A stretch of 64,000 nucleotides of DNA from Lathyrus oleraceus (taxonomy: Eukaryota > Streptophyta > Magnoliopsida > Fabales > Fabaceae). This document shows, piece after piece, positions 1-10,554 of the stretch (position 1 is the stretch's first letter; every line of letters begins with the position of its first letter). The notes under the pieces are model-generated. The model was not told the DNA's origin, made no database searches, and saw nothing but the letters and a program-made list of their open reading frames with translations. A program made the position numbers and the translations under genes. The DNA is taken from NCBI RefSeq assembly GCF_024323335.1, contig NC_066581.1, positions 436,120,238 to 436,184,237 on the forward strand. Direction: 5' to 3'.

Positions 1-593
1 CCAACTTCATCCTCAGCATCTATATAAGAGAAGGAAGACAAGTGGCTAACCAGGAGAGCCTTTTCAACCCCTACCACTACCAGTTTCTTATTCTTCACAA
101 ATTTCAGCTTCTGGTGTATGGTGGATGTCACGGCACCAGCCTCGTGAATCCATGGTCTGCCTAAGAGACAGCTGTACGATGGGTGAATGTCCATAACCAG
201 GAAGGTAATCTGGAAATCACTTGGTCCAATCTTGATAGGGAGATCAACTTCCCCAATCACAGTCTTACGCGACCCATCGAAAGATTTCACAACAACTCCA
301 CTCTGCCTCATGGGAGGCCCTTGACAAGACAGTCTTGAAAGAGTGGATTTCAGCAATACATTCAGGGATGACCCAGTGTCCACCAACACATTGGACATGG
401 CGTCGTCTTTGCAATTCATGGATATGTGTAGAGCCAAGTTGTCGTCTCTTCCCTCCTCAGGGAGATCAGAGTCACAGAAACTCAAATTGTTACAAGCAGT
501 AATGTTTGTAACAATGCTATCGAACTGTTCTATAGTGACATCGTGATCTACATATGCCACATCCAAAACTTTCTGCAGAGCCTCTCTATGCGG
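1..593 (-). pseudogene. pro: Ogre-1 aspartic protease region (partial)
   Basis: This continues the gag-pro frame after a stop at 596-594. The minus-strand translation contains LVDTGSSLNVL around 395-360, the D-T-G active site of a retropepsin-like protease that matures the gag-pol polyprotein. It is followed by the flap-side segment VVVKSFDGSRKTVIGEV and LLGRPWIHEAGAVTS, typical of Tat-lineage proteases. The window ends inside the protease, so the intron and RT of this copy are not visible. Ogre-3 (58974-59636) shows how the region continues. Identification is by motif and by close similarity to Ogre-3. Confidence 0.85.
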
Positions 594-1187
594 TTATGAA
601 TTCAGAAGTAATGATAACACGGATATCTTGGATGGCGTTTGTAGAAGCTGGTCTACAACATTGTACTCACTCTTCTTGATGAGCTTCAGCATCTCATCAC
701 AGTCTTCATTCACATTGCCACTAGGGCCAACAGAAGTAGGAGTTTTTTGTACAGAGGAGGATTTAAAAACAGGTGCCGGATTCGGGGTGCTCACAGCATT
801 CCCAATCGGGCGTTCAACAAATTCAGCCTTAGCCTGAGGCTTCGGAGGTGCGGAAAACACACGACCGTTGCGGGTCAAACCACTTACATCAGCAATATTC
901 GCAACAGAAGAGGAAGGAAAAGTCACCTTTTTCCCATCTTCTACAGCAATAGCGTTGTAACGGAAGGGAATTGCTTTTTCAGAAGAATACGGTACAGGAC
1001 CGGCAGGCTTAATGATCAGGGAAGGAGAAACCTTCTGCTTGCTACCATCGTACTTGATAACAACAGGTTTGGGTATCCGAAACACTGGGGAAATTACATT
1101 GACCTCAGGCTCATCTTCGTCAACATTCCTATTCTGAAGGATCTCAATAACTCCTCCGTCCAGCATTTCCTGAAGATCTTTGCGCAC
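594..1187 (-). pseudogene. Ogre-1 gag C-terminus/pro linker
   Basis: This open stretch starts with RKDLQEMLDGGVIEILQN and holds NVISPVFRIPKPVVIKYD and DVSGLTRNGRVFSAP, all shared with Ogre-3 at 14864-15334 and (diverged) with Ogre-5. It is the region between the gag zinc-binding motif and the protease. It is in a different frame from the upstream gag segment, so a frameshift lies near 1190-1205. It ends in a stop at 596-594, after which the same frame runs into the protease. No catalytic motif is visible. Confidence 0.8.
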
Positions 1188-2173
1188 CTGGCGAAACCCA
1201 ATCTGTTAACAGAGCAAATTCGACATTTATCATGATCGTGTTCATAGTGACTGTAATCACACAACAAACGATGCAACTCAACCAGAGATTGTCGAATGTG
1301 ACTGACATATTTGACTTTGTACTTGCCAGGGAAGCCCTGGACCATGTTGATAGATTTCCCATGCTCGGGCAATGGGTTCTTCTTAACATTAGGACCTACG
1401 TCCTCAAAGCACAAAATGCCACACCTCATAAGGTCTTGAACCTTGGTCTTCAACGGAAAACAATTCTCCACGTCGTGGCCGGGAGCACCAGAGTGATATA
1501 CACAATGCAATTCAGGCTTATACCACCACTGAGGGTTAGCAGGTATAGCTGGTGGGTTTCTCGGAGTAATCAACTTCCTCTCTATCAAAGAGGGATATAA
1601 TTTTGCGTATGTCACCGGAATCGGATCGAAAGTGATCTTCTTCCTCTCATAACTAGTGCTGGCTTGATTACTGTTGCGAGGCTGGTAGGCCTGCTGCTGC
1701 GGACGATGTTGTTGTTGCTGATATTGTTGAGATGATTGTTTATTGTTATTATGCTGCTGATACTGTTGATTGTCTCTGAAAACAGGTGCTATATGAGCCA
1801 CCTGGTGCTGATTACTGGCAGGACGCACAGTCTTCCTTCTCACAGAGGGTCTTCTAGGTTTCACATGGGAGGTCACAGCATGTGCCTCTCCATCTTTCTT
1901 CTTCGCAAACGCCCCATAACGTTTGGCAGAAGAGCCTTCTTCCTTGGTCAGACGTCCTTCTCTAACCCCTTCTTCTAGACGCATCCCCATATTCACCATC
2001 TCGGTGAAGTCAGAAGAAGCGCTAGCGATCATCCGCTCATAATAGAATGAACTCAAGGTCTTCAGAAAGATCTTGGTCATTTCTTTCTCTTCTAGCGGAG
2101 GCACAATCTGCGCTGCCAACTCTCGCCACCTCTGGGCGTACTCTTTGAATGTTTCTTTGTCCTTCTGGGACAT
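1094..2173 (-). pseudogene. gag: Ogre-1 gag, central and C-terminal part
   Basis: Retrotransposon gag domain: SQKDKETFKEYAQRWRELAA, then the helix-rich segment ending MGMRLEEGVREG (about residues 2-73), as in the capsid-like Retrotrans_gag family. A glutamine-rich stretch follows (residues 137-165), then CVYHSGAPGHDVENC at about 224-238, a CX2HX5HX4C variant of the retroviral zinc knuckle that would bind the RNA genome. The true product is out of frame after about 1205 and continues at 1187-594. The upstream half (3066-2179) is separated by a one-base loss near 2190, seen by comparison with Ogre-3 at 13827-13860. Confidence 0.88.
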
Positions 2174-2178
2174 GGCCC

Positions 2179-3066
2179 TTAGCTGATCCTATCGGGAGCC
2201 ATATCCACATTATACTTGTACTGCTTGACGAAGGCCTCACCAAGGTCGTTGAAGGAACGGATGTTCGCACTGTCAAGCCCCATATACCATCTCAGAGCGG
2301 CACCGGACAAATTGTCCTGAAAGTAGTGGATGAGCAATTGGTCATTATCAGTCTGAGTTGACATCTTCCTGGCGTACATGACCAGGTGGCTGAGAGGACA
2401 AGTATTCCCCTTGTATTTTTCAAAGTCAGGGACCTTGAATTTCACAGGAATCTTCATATTGGGAACCAAGCATAATTCGGCAGCAGACTTGCCAAAGAGA
2501 TCCTTTCCTCTAAGAGTCTTCAATTCCTTGCGAAGCTCAAGAAATTGGTCATTCATAGCATCCATCTTCTCATGAACATCTGGGCCCTCAGATGGCTCAG
2601 AATGATAGATGATGTCGTCTACCCTAGGCACGGTATGCACGATAGGAGGAGGAACAGCAAGGACCGGGCTAGATGCCGGCATAGAAGCAAAAGTCGGAGC
2701 AGGTCCCTCAGGCATGAAGCTGGGAGGCATCCCCCACAGAAACCCGACTGGCATGGCTGTCGGCACAAAGTGTGCACTGGCTGCAGGCACAGTGGAGGAA
2801 ACAATCTCAGAGATGACTGTCCTCTGGGGAGGAGTTGAAGGTGTTGGAGAAGACTGGCTCTGGTCAGCTAGGAACGATTCCATCAAAGCACTCAGTCTGG
2901 CGACTTCTTCTTTGAGTTCACGGTTCTCTTGCTCTAGATTATCCATCAGTCTCGAAGAGTTGGCTCTGGTGTAGTATCGGTGAGTCAGCTTGTCTTGAAA
3001 ATAAATGAAGAACACAGAGTTAGACCACAGGACCAAAAGCCGTGAACAAAACCTGCTTATGCACAT
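2179..3066 (-). pseudogene. gag: Ogre-1 gag, N-terminal part
   Basis: From YTRANSSRLMDNLEQENREL onward it has a short coiled coil, a proline/serine-rich middle, then KFKVPDFEKYKGNTCPLSHL and GAALRWYMGLDSANIRSFND, the start of the Retrotrans_gag domain. It stops after NVDMAPDRIS. In Ogre-3 the matching bases read on as MAPDMDQLRAMSQKEKETF, so a one-base deletion caused the break. The likely start of gag is near the conserved THRYYTRANSSRLMD segment. The 20 or so residues before it (CISRFCSRLL...) look like leader sequence in frame. Confidence 0.85.
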
Positions 3067-3246
3067 GATGCATGCAATGCTTGTGCATATGATTTGTTTT
3101 TATTTCAAAGGAACTCTAGGGTTTTATTTGAAAATTTTGGAAATATTAAGCATTTTATGGCTTATGGAAATATCTAATAGCATAACATCAGGGAAAAAAG
3201 TACAATGTTTGTCAATCATATACAAGAGAAAAGGAAAATAATCATC

Positions 3247-4695
3247 CTAGGGATCCCTAGAAGCTCGAGACACAGGAAGAACAGATGCGCAAAGCTTCTT
3301 CACCTCCCTCTCGTACGCTGCCTCCATATCTGCCTTTTCCTTGGCGAGTCGGTCATACCTCCTCTTCCAGAATTTGGAAGACTGAGGAAGTAGAGAAGTC
3401 CATGCATCATTAGGATCATCAATAACCTGATGCTCGAGGAACTCAATCAAAGCATCTTTCTCCTTAATCTGCTGAAGCAACTCTTCCCTTTCACGGATCC
3501 AGGCACGTGATAGGTCTTCGTCTCTCAACTCCTCTACTCCTTAGTTAGGGAGGGTTGAAGGCCCAGCCACAACCAAAGGTGTAGGTCTCGGATATTCGTA
3601 AGGGATGAGATACTCAGATGCTCTCTTCCTTACCCAAGTAGTGTAAGGCTGCATAGCAATGCAATTCTTAGGACCCAACTCCTTCCTTCCTTTCTTATGG
3701 ACCTTGCGCCAAGCGCGAACCATTATGCCCTTCAAGCCTTGGGGATCTTTACCCTCCTGAAAGAACACACCCTCTAACAGAATGTTATTAGGTTTATCCT
3801 TTAGGGGGAACCCAAGATGACGACGTGCTAAAACAGGGTTGTAGTTAATCCCACCACATGTACCAAGAATAGGCACATTGGAGAATTCACCATAAGAGTC
3901 GATAATCTGCAAACCATCATATATACGGTTATACCAAGAGATATCATCATTAGTGAGAGACATAAGCCTCGTGGACCACCGTAGACATCCCTTGTTCTCC
4001 TTGAAGGCGACCATCTGAGGTAAGTGAGAAATAAACCACTTATACAACAGAGGCAAACAACACACAATAGCGCCACCACCATTTGCATTCCTCAGATGCA
4101 AAGAGAAATAGGTATCACCCAACAGAGTCGGAACGGGATTAAGAGCAGAGAAGATCCTAATAGCGTTCACATCCACAAACTTGTCGATGTTGGGGAACAA
4201 CACTAACCCATAGATGAGAAGTACAAATATGGCTTCAACGGTATCCTCACTCATGGCCTTCCCATAAACAGTAGCTTGAGCAATGAGGAACTCAGAAGGG
4301 AGACCTTGAATTCCACCTTTGGTAGTCATATGAGCACCAACCAGAGATTCATCTATGTGCAACATGTCAGCTATCTCTCGAGAAGTAGGAATACTCTCCA
4401 AGCCACTGAACGACAACTGATCCAGAATAGGTATACCCACAAGATAGGCATACTCCTCAAGGGTAGGCAAAAGCTGGAGGTCCGGAAACGTGAAGCAACG
4501 GTACAGAGGATCATAAAACTGGACCAATACGCTCATCAGACCTTCATCCACCTGAGTAGTCAGAAGAGGAAGAAGCTTCCCAAAGCGAGCTTTGAAACCC
4601 AAGGGATCTAATACATAGGATGTCAGATTCCTTAAATCTTTCAAATCTGGTTGTCTGAAGCTATACTTCTTTGTATTCCTTCTTTGTCTTTCCAT
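3247..4695 (-). pseudogene. Ogre-1 ORF1, extra ORF upstream of gag
   Basis: Ogre elements carry an extra ORF between the leader and gag; its function is unknown. Start taken at ATG 4695 (MERQRRNTKKYSFRQ), because the 34 open codons before it are leader-like. Conserved blocks shared with Ogre-5 ORF1 (47414-49138) include QFYDPLYRCFTFPD, PTLEEYAYLVGIPI, LFPNIDKFVDVNAIR and GGINYNPVLARR. The fold is reminiscent of plant mobile-domain/DUF7745-type proteins seen in legume databases (from memory, not searched). One in-frame TAA (3543-3541) splits it. The remaining C-terminus (3528-3247) is a charged coiled coil. Confidence 0.8.
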
Positions 4696-5590
4696 GTCTG
4701 AAAATTTTGCAAATAAACCCCTTAAGTTCCTTGAAAATTTCCTTTTATTATTGATGATATGGATGCAGATGAATGCATGAATGCATGAATGCAACAATCA
4801 CACTCAAGGATCAAGCAAAGCACACCAAACAAAGGTCATGGGATAGATCATATTATCCTTAATATCAATCATCCATTTTGGTGGATTATGGTTTACACCT
4901 TATCAACACCTAAGTTCCATTGATATTAAGGCCATATGAACGGATCAACCATGAATCAAGGGTTTGTTGCAAGTCACGAGCATGGAGTCTCGGTCAAGAA
5001 CCACCCAAAGGGAGTGTACTAGGGTTTAAACCTGCCAAACATGTTCTACAAGAGGTTCCCATAGTCATCATCCCATCTTTCGAATATTATCGGAGAAACG
5101 ACTACTCGTATTCCAAAAATATTCTCAAGAGAGACTCTTATGAGTGTAGTATCGCATAACAATCGTATCAAATCTTACATTTGAACGACCTTCGCACTAC
5201 ATCCTAAAAATAGGCCAAGATGGGTTTGGTAAACTAAGGTCCTTGGCTTCTAAGGTCTATATTGGAAAGAGTAATGTCTAACCACAACTTACTTGTGTGA
5301 CATTATTGATCCCAATATGACCTCCACCAAGTGAATGGACTCGCAAGTCAACTTGCTAAGGAATAACTCCACACAAGTCGATGAGACTACGCCATTCTCC
5401 TATCCTAAGTGCACTCGAGTTCGGGTATAGAACTCATCTCATAAAGATCACCAAGCACACAAGCAATTGATATATCAAGCAATTCAATCATTACATATAA
5501 TATAGTAATCCCAAATTGCACAAAAATATGTCACAGACAATATAATACAACAAAGGTGAAAAGTTGGCAAAACCCACTAGGGAAAATTTA
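4696..5590 (-). other. Ogre-1 untranslated leader
   Basis: Non-coding stretch between PBS and ORF1 on the minus strand. It holds two strong inverted repeats: a perfect 13-bp pair (4857-4869 with 4919-4931) and a stacked hairpin at 5254-5322. Retroelement leaders commonly carry dimerisation and packaging structures, but no such role is shown here. No gene is supported. Confidence 0.7.
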
Positions 5591-5609
5591 GTCCCCAGTA
5601 GCGTCGCCA
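5591..5609 (-). other. Ogre-1 primer-binding site
   Basis: The minus strand reads TGGCGACGCTACTGGGGAC, starting 7 bases inside the 5' LTR. It matches the Ogre tRNA-Arg-type PBS seen in Ogre-4 and Ogre-5 (TGGCGACTCTGCTGGGGA) with two differences. Confidence 0.88.
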
Positions 5610-6657
5610 CTTTTCTGTAGCGGTGTATTCGTTACCATTGGAGATATTGACTAAATCCAAGGTAAATCATACAAAGTCGAGTCGCCACCGCACTTCTATT
5701 TATCCAAAGGAATGGTTAGAAAGCGAACAAAAACCTAAAGAGTTTTACAAACAAAACTAGTAAAAGAAACAGAGATCTGGGTAAGGGGGTTGGTTATGCA
5801 ATGGAAAGGTGTTAGGCACCCAAAACATCCTAGGTACTCCTAGGGAGCCCTTTTCATACTTGTTGCAAAGGTTATTGTTTTTGTGAAAAAATTTATTTGT
5901 GCAGACATGATTGAAGAGATGAGAAAAGAATATACAAGTTTATTTACATTTTGTGTTTGGATGGATAAACCCATTGCCTACGTACCCTCTTATAAAAAGA
6001 TTAGGATCAAAACCTCGTAGTTCGGGTAAAATAATTCAAAATAAATGAGTGGATTGATTGGTCCAAAAGCCTTAAGGTCTTTTGTTATCAAAGAGAGAAA
6101 ACTCAACCTGAAAAACCACAAGTCCACCATGTGAGGATAGCTTCAACATGCTAGTGAGGGGTTAACCCTATAATAAGCATGGAAGGCTCATTGTCCATCA
6201 CTAAGGACATAGGTGAGTATTACATCTACCACAAAGATAACTCAAACCTAATAGCTAAAGGTTATGAAAAATTTGATTAAGAAGTGGACATTGAAACCAC
6301 AAAAGAAACATTTGAATGGGTTATATTTACCGATTAGAAGTATATACAAAAATGGTCAAAGTTGACTTAAAGATTCAATTCAAAATGAGTATTATGAAAA
6401 GAAAGTTTGAAAATCAAAAGCATAAGGCTTAGGTTTCTAATGTTGAAAACAAAGTCAAATGTTTGCACAAAAAGTTTTTGGTATGGGTTAAGATGAAGAA
6501 ATGAAGGAAACAAAAAGGTGATGGATATGGAATAAAACCAAACTAGGGGTTCCTCTCTTGAGATCATATAGATGATCCAAGTAGATCCCATCCTTTGGAA
6601 TAAGCTAGCACAAAGCATAAGCAATCATACAAGTCTCACAAGAGATCCTCAATAAAA

Positions 6658-6865
6658 GGAAACAGAATGCCAATACATGGACTTACACCCGACTCCTAAT
6701 CAACAAAAAGGAAACAGAATGCCAATACATGGACTTATATCCGACTCCCAACCACAAAAAAGGAAACAGAATGCCAATACATGGACTTATATCCGACTCC
6801 CAACCACAAAAAAGGAAACAGAATGCCAATACATGGGCTTATATCCGACTCCCAGCCATAACAAA
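6658..6865. repeat. 52-bp tandem repeat in Ogre-1 LTR
   Basis: Four units start GGAAACAGAATGCCAATACA at 6658, 6710, 6762 and 6814, at an exact 52-bp period. A related unit (GGAAACCGAATGCCAATCGC) is repeated at 54-59 bp in the Ogre-5 LTRs, so the repeat predates the split of the two families. Confidence 0.92.
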
Positions 6866-8091
6866 CAAACATCAAAAGCAATAACATCAAAATTAAACAT
6901 TACAATCTATATACATACAAGAGGCTCAAACAATGGGTGGGCTTTAGTCAAGAGGGGTCATATCAACCTCGACAAACAAGCCAAACTGTAAAAGGGTAAG
7001 TTGTAGCTCTTAACCACTAACATTGAGAGTTAGGGTGAAGCTGATCAAAATGGAAATAAGGATGAGACCTCATGCTCTTAACCCTGGCCAGGGTGAGCTC
7101 ATGACAAATAAAGCGTGGGGATCTAGAAAGTGGGATCCTATTCCACTTGACAGACACTGGACAAAGATCTTGGGTACATGTTCAGAAGCATCAGCACGTA
7201 GTGCGAGCATAATGAACGACTCACTGAATAACGGGGGATTGGCTACTAATCCCTTTTATCCGTCAATTGCCTCTACTCTTGGAGGACTTATCAAGTAGCA
7301 CATGCCTTATCTTGGAGGTCTTTGGCACAATGATAAACAAACACAAACAGAGCCTCTTAAGGAGGACTTGCCAACAAAATGCCTGCCAAAAAGGTGATAG
7401 GACTTCCAGACTACATGAAGTAATAAGATAACTACCTAAGTGGTGTATCAACCACAATCCAAAGCTCAAGCAAGAGCTAAAAGCAAGCAACTAATGTACC
7501 TGTACAAAAGACTAAACAGTTAATATTTTAGTTATAAAACCAACAGATAAATAGTGACACCATTCACAGTTACACAACTCAATGAACAATGCTCAAGCAC
7601 TCAAATGAACTCATGAGCTCAAGCACATCAATTAGAACCTACAAAACAAACATATGTTAGAACTCAAATCATTTGCATCTCACAAAGTGAGAACAAATCA
7701 ACCATCAATGCTAAATGTCCAAACCTGAAACACAAAGCACAGTTAGTTTATGCACAAAACCCTAGTACAAAGACTAAGTTCAAAACCAAACCAAATGATC
7801 AAAACAGAACTAAATCTTCCACATAATGCACATTCAAACAATCAACAAAATATCCTTAAAAGGACCAGCATCAATTCAATAAGCAAATATCTCAAAGGGC
7901 TTATGCTATGCAATAATCACAAAATGTGCACAAAGTGAATTTCCAATTTAGAAAATTCAAATCAAAACTGAAATGCATGCAATGACCTTGAAATTTTTTA
8001 TATGAGTTTCTCATGTCATGAACAATCATTATGCAAAAGATCAAAACTAGAAAGGTTCAAATGCTATATGATCAAAAATGCACAAATTCAA

Positions 8092-8171
8092 TGTCAAAAA
8101 TGTGACACAAATTGTCACATTCATCTTCATGTGTCAAAAATGTGACACAAATTGTCACATTCATCTTCATG
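8092..8171. repeat. 40-bp tandem duplication with inverted repeat
   Basis: Two identical 40-bp units (8092-8131, 8132-8171). Each contains the inverted repeat TGTGACA-caaat-TGTCACA, also present in the Ogre-5 LTRs. Confidence 0.92.
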
Positions 8172-9412
8172 TGTCAAAAACAATGATAGCATATGATAAA
8201 AAATCCAAACCAGTGATCAAAAATTCATATCATGAGTGAAGACTAGGCATGCAAAAGATTGGATCAATTGGCTCAAAGATGAAGATTTCACAATACAATG
8301 AATGCAACATATCAATTTAGCATAGCATGGATTCAAAAATTCACACATCACAAACCAGACATCAACAATTCACAAAATTAATACCATAAAAAACTAGACA
8401 TTCATATAAAACTAGGGAAAAAATTTGGAGTTAAATTGGATCATTCTTCTATTTTTTATGATTTTTATAAAACAAACAAAAACAATTGCAATAATAAAAG
8501 AAATGGAGGGAAATGAAATTAATTAGAATAAACCAGAAAAAATAAGATCCGTTGGATAAGGCACGCACAAAGCATCAACGGCTCACATTCAAATCCTCAA
8601 AGCGTTGCGTTTCATCAAACGCGTTGGCACACCACATCAGCATTCAACATAACGCGTGGCCTGGTCAACCTAATCTCAGCCAACCAAATGTCCATGCAGT
8701 GTACACATGGAAGCACACGAGGCAAAACCCTAAGCTGATGCAGACGCCGGAGCTACAGTCTCCGGTCGTCTTCTCCGATGAGATTCCGGCGACATCAATA
8801 CGAAAATTTCCAAAAATTAACAAATCATACATCAATTGAATCCTCTTTCCATGTACAGTCCAAATATGACATCCATTTAATCTAATTCATCCTATAATTT
8901 CCAGATCGAACGAAAACATTTTCATGAACAAAACTTTCAGTTCATCATACAGCCTCAATTCTAAGCCAAACTCAAATCTAAACATATGTACATGCTCCAC
9001 TAGTCAAGATCTACACATTTATGTCATGAAATCAACAAAAAGAGATGATGAATTTTGAATCACCTTGAAGTGCAGTTCTCTGTTCACGCGTGCTCAAGCT
9101 CTCAAAAGCTCTAGATCTACTCCACTGAACTTGCCTTGAAGCTTTGTGCAAAGAAAATCAGCTGAAACCACTTGAATCTTCTTCAATTTTCAAATTCCAT
9201 CAACATGTTCATGCTCTTGCACTGCTCGATTTCTGGCTCAATTGATCAAAACAATGGTTAATTCTTGCTTAGAATTGCATGAGGATCAAGAATCTACAAA
9301 AATATTTGGTGTTTGTGTGAAGAAAAGTGAAATTCGAAGAGAGAGAATTTGGAGGGAGTCTTGAAATTTCAGATCTGAATTGGTTCTCCTGGTTGTTAGG
9401 ATTAGGGTTTGG

Positions 9413-9420
9413 CTTTTATA
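9413..9420 (-). promoter_or_regulatory. TATA-like box of Ogre-1 LTR
   Basis: The minus strand reads GAGTATAAAAGCC about 1.13 kb into the LTR, a good TATA box for Pol II transcription of the element. The transcription start is inferred to lie some 30 bases downstream, near 9385. Confidence 0.6.
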
Positions 9421-10554
9421 CTCCCTGCTAATGACCATGCTAATCACACTTTTCATTCATTAATCAAGATTAGGGAAATATGAAGTCATTTGCCAAAATG
9501 CAAAGGTGAGCTATTATGGCCATGATGCACGTGCAAATCCTCATGCAAGGTTTGGAATTCACTTAGAATCAACCAAGGATCATCATGGAATTGTTGGTTT
9601 GCTTGTATCATAAGCCAAATTTGAATTATGGAAATTCCCTCCAAAATGATCACATGAGAAACGATGAGCATACACACTTTTCACATGCATGGCAAAGGCT
9701 ATTTTGAAATTTCTTGATCAATAGAAACATTTTGCAAAAAGAATGGACCAAATTGGAGCTTTGTATCAAAAGTTAGGCCATTTTGAATTTCCATGCACAC
9801 CTTGTGATCAAATGACCATAACTTCTCAACCATTCATCATATGGATATGAATTAGGACTTTCTGGAAAGGGGGGACAAAGATCTACAACTTTCATGTTCA
9901 CCAAAAATCCATTTGAAACTTCTTTGATATTGACAAGTCAAGTTGAATGTGGACCAAAAACTTGCCAAATTTGGAAACTTTGAATTACAAGTCATTTTCC
10001 ATTTTTAGTAACTTTTGCCATGACCTTTGAATCTTCAAAATGGAAGTTTAGAATGATGAATAGGCCTCATTTGAACATGATTGAGGTGTCTCAACTCATT
10101 TCCCCCACCTGATAGCCCTCAGTTGATTGCACAGTTGACATTTTGGTCCTCAGATGACCTTGAAATGTCTTGATGAACTTGAGCCTTTACCACTTGGGGA
10201 AATTGCTTCAAAATGAAACCCTATTACACGTAAGCTCTTTGTAATGATCATGTGGTCATCATCTCAAGAAAAATATCTCATCTCATGCACAAAGGATCTT
10301 CTTGAAGCTCTTGACCTGATGCTTGCTTGAGCTACAAACAAAAAAGTTAATGACATATTTTTGTGCTTTTGGTTAGTAAACAAAACAAGAAAAGCAATGA
10401 TATACAATTCAAGCATGCCTGGTGATCTCAGACCACTCACAAGAGATCCCTACCCAAAGGGAAAGGGAGCCAAGATGCTCAAAGATCCTTGAAGCTATGC
10501 AATGCAATGTTATGATGTCATGAGGGATCTTAGGGAGAAAGTTGGGGTCTTACA

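Larger units (their letters stand above)
1..10554 (-). mobile_element. Ogre-1: Ty3/gypsy Ogre/Tat retrotransposon, 5' part
   Basis: On the minus strand the order is 5' LTR (10554-5616), tRNA-Arg-type PBS (5609-5591), leader, ORF1, gag and the protease, which runs off the window at base 1. This order, the extra ORF before gag and the nearly 5-kb LTR are diagnostic of the Ogre group of the Tat lineage. Pol and the 3' LTR lie outside the window. The LTR begins TGTAAGACCCC at 10554 and abuts Ogre-2 LTR sequence at 10555, so Ogre-1 probably inserted into Ogre-2. The TSD cannot be tested because the other end is not visible. Coding parts carry at least two frameshifts and two stops. Confidence 0.93.
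5616..10554 (-). repeat. Ogre-1 5' LTR
   Basis: The LTR begins TGTAAGACCCC (minus, at 10554) and ends CACCGCTACA at 5616, next to the PBS; length 4939 bp. It holds a TATA-like box (9420-9413), a four-unit 52-bp tandem repeat (6658-6865), a duplicated 40-bp unit (8092-8171) and a block shared with the Ogre-4 and Ogre-5 LTRs (about 6936-7090). The U3 side (10140-10554) resembles the LTRs of Ogre-2 and Ogre-5. The small open frames inside it have no recognisable product. Confidence 0.9.

Noticed and set aside
747..1600. Plus-strand open frames opposite Ogre-1 gag
   Set aside because: They are mirror frames of the minus-strand gag/pro region and show no motif of their own.
8552..8839. 95-codon plus-strand open frame in the Ogre-1 LTR as a host gene
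   Set aside because: No domain or homologous frame in related LTRs; lies wholly inside the LTR.
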